Positions 56,363 to 64,000 of a DNA stretch of 64,000 nt are shown here, in pieces. The DNA lies in contig JAODUO010000185.1 in assembly GCA_025642075.2 (NCBI GenBank), forward strand, positions 531,001 to 595,000. The letters are read 5' to 3'. The stretch is from Ridgeia piscesae (Eukaryota > Annelida > Polychaeta > Sabellida > Siboglinidae). Under the pieces are notes generated by a model. The model worked only from the letters and a program-made list of their open reading frames with translations. It was not told the origin of the DNA and did not search any database. How positions within the stretch are numbered: the stretch's first letter is position 1; every line of letters begins with the position of its first letter. The position numbers were made by a program, and so were the translations under genes.

Positions 56363-59300
56363 GTGGGAAGATGTTTAATCTAATTCACAGCAATAGTAGT
56401 CGAAAACACAATTTGTTGTTGTAGATTTCACATGATTTATTTCAATTATAACCTATACGGCCCCTATTATCGCTCAAGTATTCGTTTCGGTGGGATACGT
56501 AAACGGTAAATTACGCCACAATACCCACAGAATACAGTTGGCCTCTATTATTTTCCATCTAAAATATGACATTTCTCTAGTAGAGTCTACATTAGGTGCC
56601 TATCATTTACTATTAAATCGTCACCAGAACCACCAAAATTGTATATTTAATTTGGCCGATTTAATATTCCCTTCGGCTTCGCCACCACAATCGATTTTGC
56701 AACAAATCCATTTTTACAGTGTGCATCTCCTGCAAATATCAATAATGCTTTTCAAAATATTGTAATTTAGTTGACCAGAAGACAAACATTTCTTAGTCTC
56801 GAAAATAATGCCAGAATTCAGCTTGATATATCATGTTTTATTACTTATATTATTGGGCTAATTCGTTGTTTACTAATAATTGGGCTAATTCCTTGTTTAC
56901 TAATGTGAGCGCCGTGGCTCAGGGGTAGGGCATCGGACTCTCGACTAAGAGGACCCGGGTTCGAATCCTGTGCTGCAGTGTTAAAACCTTGGACAAGTTT
57001 TTGCACCTGGCTATAGACAAGCAGTGGATATGTGTACGAGCAGCCTTCACGCATTAATTGTAGCATATGGCTGGATGCTTCCCAGAGAAGTTGAGATGGT
57101 GTTTGATTGAACAGGTCTGCCAGGGAAGTAATGTGTAAAGCGCTTTGAGCAATCCTGAGGATTGGATACTGCGCTATATAAGAACTTACCTTTTTATCAT
57201 TCATTGTATTTGTGTTGTTAACAGGGAAAATGTCCTCCTGTGTTGTAGCCTGGTGTGCTGCAAGACCATAGCAACTTAAGAGATGAGTTTGTGCCATATT
57301 TTCTTAACTTGCTTCGAGATGACAGCCTGCACCTGCTTCAGGCGACCAGGTCAACCAACTCAACACCAGCGAAAACACCACTCAGCATGAAACTAGGCAA
57401 GAGCAGCAGTATCCACAGGATGGATTCTAGGGCTGATGTGTCGACGCCTGTTGCTAGTAGAATGCAGTTGTTCAGCAGCCCAGATGTCAGTGGTGGTCAC
57501 AACAGAACCGCGATATGGAAACAATCGCCGGGGGCAGTGTTCGAATCACCACAGCTCACGGACAGTGGTGGCAGAAACAAAGGTCGGAATGCTGTGAAGT
57601 CCGGCCAGCAGAGACGTCGTAGTAGTCCGTTCACTGACCTCTCGCACACAGAAAGCGGATCTCTGCATAAGCCGGACGCACACCGATCTCAACACCGCCA
57701 CGATCTATCAGCGTACTTCTCGGTGGCAGACTTGGAGCAGCGTTTGAAACACCACCAGCAGTCGGATGCAAAGGATGATTGTTCCCCGCAGAGTTATTCT
57801 GGTAGACGGCCGGGTAATAAGAAGCGCAGAAGCTACCCTAGTGGTGACAAGAGGAAACAGCAAACCGTGAATGCAGAAACGCCGGCGCCTGTTTTTAATT
57901 TGGTCGATAATATAGCGTTCCCTTCTCTGGCTGACGGTGACCATCCAACACAAGACAGGTGTGTTTTCATTTAGAAATATTCTAGGCACTTTTAATACTA
58001 TTCTAAATTTTAAATGATAACTAAGAATGCTGTGAAAGTTGTTTTGTTTTTATAGAATACATTGATACATTAGAATGTTACTTAATTCCTAAATAAATTT
58101 GTAAGTTAAATGGCATGGAAAATTTATAGTTATTGTGTTCAGGAAACACATTGACACGGTGGTTTTGTATGTGAACATGTTAAAGTTAAAAAAGCACATT
58201 TTTATTATGTATAGCTTGTTTTATTATTGTTTCATAACAGTTATATGGTGTGTAAGTTAATAAAAAAAATTGCGTGTACATTATTTGTTTTAAAAACTTT
58301 ATAAAACTACACTGTTTGTTTACAATCTGCTGCACTTGTCCTAGGTCTCCTGTCAATGCAAGTCTTCCCAAAGGCACCAAGGTGATCACACGCTCGAGAC
58401 GAGTTGCAACGACCATTGTGACGCCCTCCAGGAAGACAGAGGGAACAAATAACATTTTCTTAAATGCACCAACAATAACAAAAGGATCCCCTGAGGGAGC
58501 AGCAACATGTTGGGGTGATGCAAACCCAGCCAAGTTTTTCAGTTCAAACTTGGAAAAACGATTAATTGGGTAGGTTAATATGTACTTTTTATTGGCTTAG
58601 CCAGCAAAAAGGAAAATGTTTAACATATTATCATTTTATAATGTCCTTACCAATGAATATTTGTAGCTGCATATTGCAAACTATGAATGCAGAAGCAGCA
58701 TCATATTTACATATATTTAATTAACTTGTGTGCAATATATGCCAGTGACCTGAATTTGTTTAGTGTGAAATGTGAATGGCATTATCTGTTTTTAAGATAT
58801 AGTATACAGATGTTACTTTGTGTCATAGTCTTCTTTTGGGAATACACAGTGAGCCATATTTGAAGTTTTCATATTGATGCATCAGTTTATATGTATTTAT
58901 GAAACTTTATTAAATATTGTTCAACATGAACGTGTTTGATTTTCATATGTAAACAAGTGTAATACAGTGTAACTTTCTGTTTAACGCAATTCTAGGAAAG
59001 TTGCCAAACAGCCCGACAGGACAGAGAAAGTGGACCGCCAGAAAGACATGGGTGCTGAACAACTTGATGAAGGCTCTGGCCAGACGTTGACCGCTGTAGC
59101 TGACAGGTGTAATGGTCAACCAGTGTCATCGCCGTTAGGGGTGACACCTGTGAAGGGTCAGATAGGACGAAGTGTTAGTGTCACTGAGTGGGTGACAGCT
59201 GACAGGGCTCTGGTGACACACGAGGACAGACTGTGTCTGATGGCTGATGTCTACTCTGGATTTCTCCATGGTGGGTAGTGGCATGGTTTTCCATAAGTTT

Positions 59301-62300
59301 AATTGTTGATGTTTGTTGTATTATTTTTATATTTAATTTTAAGTGTGAATTCTCATAGTGAATCTACAAAAAGTCTTTTGCATGCTTGCCAGAAATAACT
59401 CGCAAAGGTTGTAATTTTGGCAGAAATTCACATTTTGTGTCATCTTTCAATGTTCAGTGTATTTTCCCCAAAGACTAATGAAAATTTAATTTGATATGTG
59501 CACCCATGAACACAGATACTACAAAAATAGATACAGTACTATGAATTAAAATTACTAAATTTTTCTAAACATCACTTGTGTAAAAATTTGTTTAAGCTTC
59601 GTGGATGAAGTATTCAAACTCTGCTGATGATGTTTCAATAAATCTGTGGAATAAAAATATTTGCAAAACTACATTTAACACTTTGCCAAAACCAAAAGTT
59701 ACTGCTCTACCACATTCAGTCATCAACACCTGTTTGCCGTTACAGAGAATTTAGTGCCCAACCTGACCGTTGAGTTGTACTTTGTGGTTCAGCTGTTGAC
59801 TGCTAGGAGTGCTGTGAGTCCTGTGAGATCTCCTTCAAAAGGTACATAATCAATTTAAACAAAATAGGGCCATAACATGCATCACATAAATTTTATTAAT
59901 CACTTTTAACAAGATTTATCTTTTAAACTTGTATTCCAACCAATGTTTTAGTTAAGAATAACATTTAATATTTATAAATCACAGTGTCCATTATTTTCAA
60001 AGCGATGTACAATAAAAACATACAATCAACAGTGAATCAAACTACTCGATACGTGTTATTAATAAAAGTATTGATCAACATAGATCCTGTTAAACAAAAG
60101 TGACGCGATAATGGCAGTATAATATTATTATTATATATGAACAGTTAAACATTATCCTCTTTTGAATCCTATTTGCTGACACCCATATCTTTGTCTTTGG
60201 TAGTCAACTGGTGATGAAGATGTAGTAACGGCAGTTGTTACTTTCAATGGTTTTGTTGTAGTTTTCAGTGTTGTTGCCAACAGTCAGTGTTGTTGCAGTT
60301 CTGGATTTTTTATAGCTTTGAATGCTGTTGCAACTTTGAATGTTGTTGCAGATTCACAGGAAGTTCATCATTTTGATACAGTCCACAACACTGTCTATTT
60401 CGCTGTCACCGTCCTGGCTCTACAGACCAGGTCAGTGGACACTGTGACACACAGTGACACATCTGTGACACACAGTAACACATATGTGACACACAGTACA
60501 CATCTGTGACACAAAGTACACCTCTGTGACACACAGTGACATATCTGTAACACAAAGTGACACATCTGTAACACACAGTGACACATATGTGACACACAGT
60601 GACACATATGTGACACACAGTACACATATGTGACACACAGTACACATCTGTGACACACAGTACACATCTGTAACACACAGTCATACATCTGTGACACACA
60701 GTACACATCTGTGACACACATCTATGATATATCTGTGACAAATATGATGTGGTGACACTTCAAGATCGTGGATAAAAACAACCTGTGTACACTTATTAGG
60801 AAATGCATATGAAAAGGACACAGAGTATTTTATGTGAATACAGGTAATAATTTAGACATAAACTCTTTGAAGACAGATGCCTGTCTGATCACTTTGAAGC
60901 GACATGGATATAGTATCATCTCCTGGACACTTACATGGCACATATCATTGGATTCTGCAGCATCTCTGATGTGCACTGTGGTTTTTATATTGGAAGATTT
61001 TGAGCGTTGTTGGAAAATATCAACCAACAAATAGTTTGTCATTCTAGATAAACCCATCCAGACACAACATTTGCGGAAACAGTTCAAGTTACAAAAATAG
61101 ATGCAGCCTATGTGATTTTATATGACAATAGCGGCGACCCAGAAGCGCATTAAAAAAAAAGACTGGGTTATGTCTAAAGGGTTAATCTGAAGGTAACCTT
61201 TGATGACATAACTAACGTTGTGTGTTTGTTTCAGTCTGTTATCAGTGCTGGACCGAGGCACCCTACGTCTTCTGGCAGACAACAGGAACATTGCAAACTT
61301 CTCACCTGAGTTGAAAGAGCATCTCAATCGACTGTACCGTAACTCCCCTGCCAGGGTAGGTGACAGCCACGTCAGATCACATACTGCCTACAGTGGTTTG
61401 TTTCCACAACTGTGGGTCACAAATTTTTACATGTTTGTGTTTCATATCTTTATTTTGTCTAGCTGTCATCATCATTTTGTCAAGTGGAGATGTTCTTCAT
61501 ATAAATCTGAACATTATCCATTACTTCAGCAAGTGTCACCTGGCTCTAGCTGTCTGTCACCCATTGGGGGCGTGTCCTTCCAATCAATCATTCATGTTTC
61601 AACCCCTCCCCCAACCTTCAGCTGTCGGTCACCTGTTGGGGGCATGTCCTTCCAATCAATCATTCATGTTTCAGCCCCTCCCCCTGACCACCAGCTGTCT
61701 GTCACCTGTTGGGGTCGTGTCCTTCCAATCAATCATTCATGTTTCAACCCCTCCCCCTGACCACCAGCTGTCTGTCACCTGTTGGGGGCATGTCCTTCCA
61801 ATCAATCATTCATGTTTCAACCCCTCCCCCTGACCACCAGCTGTCTGTTACCTGTTGGGGGCATGTCCTTCCAATCAATCATTCATGTTTCAGCCCCTCC
61901 CCCTGACCACCAGCTGTCTGTCACCTGTTGGGGGCATGTCCTTCCAATCAATCATTCATGTTTCAACCCCTCCCCCTAACCTTCAGCTGTCGGTCACCTG
62001 TTGGGGGCGTGTCCTTCCAATCAATCATTCATGTTTCAGCCCCTCCCCCTGACCACCAGCTGTCTGTCACCCATTGGGGGCATGTCCTTCCAATCAATCA
62101 TTCATGTTTCAGCCCCTCCCCCTGACCACCAGCTGTCTGTTACCTGTTGGGGGCGTGTCCTTCCAATCAATCATTCATGTTTCAGCCCCTCCCCCTGACC
62201 ACCAGCTGTCTGTCACCTGTTGGGGGCATGTCCTTCCAATCAATCATTCATGTTTCAACCCCTCCCCCTAACCTTCAGCTGTCGGTCACCTGTTGGGGGC

Positions 62301-63843
62301 ATGTCCTTCCAATCAATCATTCCTGTTTCAGCCCCTCCCCCGACCACCAGCTGTCTGTTACCTGTTGGGGGCGTGTCCTTCCAATCAATCATTCATGTTT
62401 CAGCCCCTCCCCCTGACCACCAGCTGTCTGTCACCTGTTGGGGGCGTGTCCTTCCAATCAATCATTCATGTTTCAGCCCCTCCCCCGACCACCAGCTGTC
62501 TGTCACCCATTGGGGGCATGTCCTTCCAATCAATCATTCATGTTTCAGCCCCTCCCCCGACCACCAGCTGTCTGTCACCTGTTGGGGGCGTGTCCTTCCA
62601 ATCAATCATTCATGTTTCAGCCCCTCCCCCGACCACCAGCTGTCTGTCACCTGTTGGGGGCGTGTCCTTCCAATCAATCATTCATGTTTCAGCCCCTCCC
62701 CCCGACCACCAGCTGTCTGTCACCCATTGGGGGCATGTCCTTCCAATCAATCATTCATGTTTCAGCCCCTCCCCCCGACCACCAGCTGTCTGTCACCCAT
62801 TGGGGGCGTGTCCTTCCAATCATCATTCATTTTTCAGCCCCTCCCCCTGACCACCAGCTGTCTGTCACCTGTTGGGGGTGTCCTTCCAATCAATCATTCA
62901 TGTTTCAGCCCCTCCCCCTGACCACCAGCTGTCTGTCACCTGTTGGGGGCGTGTCCTTCCAATCAATCATTCATGTTTCAGCCCCTCCCCCGACCACCAG
63001 CTGTCTGTCACCCATTGGGGGCATGTCCTTCCAATCAATCATTCATGTTTCAACCCCTCCCCCCGACCACCAGCTGTCTGTCACCCATTGGGGGCATGTC
63101 CTTCCAATCAATCATTCATGTTTCAGCCCATCCCCCTGACCACCAGCTGTATGTCACCCATTGGGGGCATGTCCTTCCAATCAATCATTCATGTTTTAGC
63201 CCCTCCCCCTGACCACCAGCTGTCTGTCACCTGTTGGGGGCGTGTCCTTCCAATCAATCATTCATGTTTCAGCCCCTCCCCCTGACCACCAGCTGTCTGT
63301 CACCTGTTGGGGGTGTGTCCTTCCAGGCTGACACTGACAACCGTAAGAACTTCCCGACTGACCGTGTCTTCCACCTCTTCAAGAAACAGAGGTCAGTTCT
63401 AGCTATGGTCAAAGCAAGGTTTTGCTGCTTCTTTGCCAGGTCTAATATGTCACAATTCAACAATTCAGGTTATACATTGATAAACCAGAAAACTGCTTTA
63501 AAAATACAATTAGTTAATGAAAAAGTCTGGAAAAATCTGGTAGGAAACTAGTGTAAATCAAATAAGTGCTTACATTTATAAATATTTGTTTGTATTTGAT
63601 GAAATTATAGACATTTAGTTTGTCAAACTACTCAATCGAGGTTCAGTTATGTCAGTAAATGTAACTGTTGTTGACAGAGACTTGTTCTATGAACTGATCC
63701 GAGACTGGCAAGAAAGTCACATGACCCCGGGCTGGAACATGCTCGAGACACAAGGCGAGAAGATACGCCATCTTGTGGGCTATCGCACTGAGCTGGCGAA
63801 TCACATTCACTTTGCCCGACTCTTTCAGTCACAGCTCATTCAG
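56279..63843 (+). CDS. CDAN1: Codanin-1, spliced gene, 3' partial
   Basis: Codanin-1 binds the histone chaperone ASF1 in the cytosol and partners CDIN1; human mutations cause congenital dyserythropoietic anaemia type I. Nine exons encode the first 607 residues of a protein usually about 1200 long; the rest lies to the right. Matches: MAAILELLLAKEVLPAEVIC (N-terminus), LRDEFVPYFLNLLRDD and TPAKTPLS (residues about 35-70), AFPSLAD (251-257), a candidate ASF1-binding B-domain-like RSRRVATTIVTP (281-292), ENLVPNLTVELYFVVQLLTA (exon 5), VLDRGTLRLLADNRNIANFS (exon 7), TDNRKNFPTDRVFHLFKKQR (exon 8) and DLFYELIRDW...HFARLFQSQLIQ (exon 9). All exon phases agree. The ORF is fully open across the nine exons. 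Confidence 0.93.
56363..57248. other. CDAN1 intron 1
   Basis: Unique sequence plus a SINE family 1 copy at 56905-57189 that ends only 60 bp before the exon 2 acceptor. The open frame at 56490-56765 has no recognisable product. Confidence 0.6.
56905..57189 (+). mobile_element. SINE family 1, second full copy
   Basis: Nearly identical to 11705-12021 from GTGAGCGCCGTGGCTC to ATATAAGAACTTAC, with intact A and B boxes, but with a 32-bp internal deletion after caagttttt. The high similarity implies recent activity. Confidence 0.9.
57249..57958 (+). CDS. CDAN1: CDAN1 exon 2
   Basis: Acceptor gttgtag, phase 0 in, phase 2 out at CAG|GTGTGT. Residues 29-264: conserved LRDEFVPYFLNLLRDD, TPAKTP, then a Ser/Arg/His-rich linker, and FNLVDNIAFPSLAD near the end, equivalent to the FPPVGS region of vertebrates. 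Confidence 0.92.
57959..58344. other. CDAN1 intron 2
   Basis: AT-rich, no structure noticed. Confidence 0.65.
58345..58569 (+). CDS. CDAN1: CDAN1 exon 3, putative ASF1-binding segment
   Basis: Acceptor cttgtcctag, phase 2 in and out (GG|GTAGGT). Residues 265-339 include KVITRSRRVATTIVTPSRKT. The RRhxxTxhTP pattern resembles the B-domain through which HIRA, CAF-1 and codanin bind ASF1. It continues into WGDANPAKFFSSN. Confidence 0.88.
58570..58995. other. CDAN1 intron 3
   Basis: AT-rich, no structure noticed. Confidence 0.65.
58996..59270 (+). CDS. CDAN1: CDAN1 exon 4
   Basis: Acceptor aattctag, phase 2 in, phase 1 out at CATG|GTGGGT. A variable linker, then ALVTHEDRLCLMADVYSGFL, matching the [20 protein letters not shown] region together with exon 5. 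Confidence 0.9.
59271..59745. other. CDAN1 intron 4
   Basis: AT-rich, no structure noticed. Confidence 0.65.
59746..59841 (+). CDS. CDAN1: CDAN1 exon 5
   Basis: Acceptor ccgttacag, phase 1 in and out. It encodes ENLVPNLTVELYFVVQLLTA, one of the best conserved codanin segments, then RSAVSPVRSPSK. Confidence 0.92.
59842..60231. other. CDAN1 intron 5, unique part
   Basis: AT-rich without structure until the degenerate repeats at 60232. Confidence 0.6.
60232..60351. repeat. Degenerate repeats carrying acceptor-like TTGTTGCAG, ending on exon 6
   Basis: Imperfect units of about 20-30 bp with GTGTTGTTGCCAACAG, GTGTTGTTGCAG, ATGCTGTTGCAAC and finally ATGTTGTTGCAG. The last AG (60350-60351) is the exon 6 acceptor, so several near-acceptors precede the used one. 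Confidence 0.65.
60352..60430 (+). CDS. CDAN1: CDAN1 exon 6
   Basis: Phase 1 in, phase 2 out at ACCAG|GTCAGT. It encodes FDTVHNTVYFAVTVLALQT, aligning with human FQSIHDCVFFAVQVLECHF. Tandem repeats abut both of its splice sites. Confidence 0.9.
60431..60745. repeat. Short-unit array starting at the exon 6 donor
   Basis: From the donor (gtcagtggacactgtgacac) onwards, variants of ACATCTGTGACACACAGT (about 17-21 bp) repeat some 15 times. Minus-strand Cys/Val-repeat open frames are artefacts. Confidence 0.88.
60746..61234. other. Rest of CDAN1 intron 6
   Basis: Unique sequence, no gene signal. Confidence 0.6.
61235..61355 (+). CDS. CDAN1: CDAN1 exon 7
   Basis: Acceptor tttgtttcag, phase 2 in, phase 0 out at AGG|GTAGGT. 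It encodes LLSVLDRGTLRLLADNRNIA followed by NFSPELKEHLNRLYRNSPAR, a close match to human [20 protein letters not shown] and the following helix. Confidence 0.93.
61356..61535. other. Start of CDAN1 intron 7
   Basis: About 180 bp of unique sequence before the 73-bp array. Confidence 0.6.
61536..63326. repeat. 73-bp minisatellite ending on the exon 8 acceptor
   Basis: About 24 units, each with AGCTGTCTGTCACCTGTTGG, GGGCGTGTCCTTCCAATC, AATCATTCATGTTTCAGCC and CCTCCCCCTGACCACC. Period 73 is exact over most of the array, with a few 1-4 bp deletions. The last unit changes from CCTTCCAATC to CCTTCCAG, whose AG (63325-63326) is the exon 8 acceptor. Proline/serine-rich open frames (65-233 codons) are artefacts. 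Confidence 0.95.
63327..63391 (+). CDS. CDAN1: CDAN1 exon 8
   Basis: Phase 0 in, phase 2 out at AG|GTCAGT. It encodes ADTDNRKNFPTDRVFHLFKK and QR, matching human [22 protein letters not shown]. Confidence 0.92.
63678..63843 (+). CDS. CDAN1: CDAN1 exon 9
   Basis: Acceptor gttgttgacag, phase 2 in, phase 0 out at CAG|GTGAGA. It encodes DLFYELIRDWQESHMTPGWN and further GEKIRHLVGYRTELANHIHF and ARLFQSQLIQ, equivalent to human [20 protein letters not shown] and onwards. Confidence 0.92.
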
Positions 63844-64000
63844 GTGAGACATAGAGACTGTGGATTAGTGATAGAGACTGGATTAGTGATAGAGACACTG
63901 ATTTTACATTTCCAATTAAATGCACTTTTACTTTTAATTTGTGTTCCTATTTATGTAATTTTATCTTTAAAAAGTTTTTAGAGACTGCATTTACATATGT
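63844..64000. other. Start of CDAN1 intron 9, window end
   Basis: Immediately after the donor, tagtgatagagact- and ggattagtgatagagac-type words repeat about 2.5 times (63850-63900), another small repeat at a 5' splice site. The gene continues beyond the window. Confidence 0.6.

Noticed and set aside
61360..63285. Series of Pro/Ser-rich open frames of 65-233 codons
   Set aside because: Produced by the 73-bp array in CDAN1 intron 7; identical peptides restart every 73 bp.

Overview
This is animal (metazoan) nuclear DNA: three spliced genes with GT-AG introns, tRNA-derived SINEs, a CR1-like retrotransposon fragment and very heavy tandem-repeat content. The gene forms and SINE style suggest a lophotrochozoan, perhaps a mollusc, but nothing here fixes the species. 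There are no bacterial-style operons, CRISPR arrays or rRNA genes.

Layout. (1) 1796-47719, + strand: a CEP170-family centrosomal/microtubule protein, 14 proposed coding exons, 5' end (FHA domain) missing to the left. All exon phases join in frame to a stop at 47717-47719. (2) 51587-55770, - strand: a complete four-exon SIVA gene (223 residues, six CxxC pairs), convergent with CEP170. (3) 56279 to beyond the right edge, + strand: codanin-1 (CDAN1), first nine coding exons, about 607 residues. SIVA and CDAN1 are head to head, with 508 bp between their start codons and candidate E2F, ETS and YY1 sites there.

Most of the remaining sequence is minisatellite. The striking pattern is that many arrays are anchored on splice sites. 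Downstream of CEP170 exon 3 (12839-12976) a 47-bp unit carrying the exon tail and its 5' splice site is repeated about 180 times over 8.5 kb. After the penultimate exon a 45-bp unit does the same about 16 times. Arrays of 25, 34, 31, 19 and 50 bp in CEP170, and 73 bp in CDAN1, run right up to the 3' splice site of the next exon, the last unit changing into the acceptor AG. Shorter degenerate repeats lie at other junctions. Arrays of 39, 32 and 35 bp are not on splice sites, so the window contains its own contrast set.

Other structure: two SINE families, a TA-flanked MITE-like element full of GGAGACC motifs, a 902-bp higher-order duplication inside the 35-bp array, and a SIVA intron with a probable GC-AG boundary directly followed by a CR1-like reverse transcriptase remnant in the same reading frame. 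Protein identifications rest on remembered family motifs and exon-phase consistency; no database search was possible.
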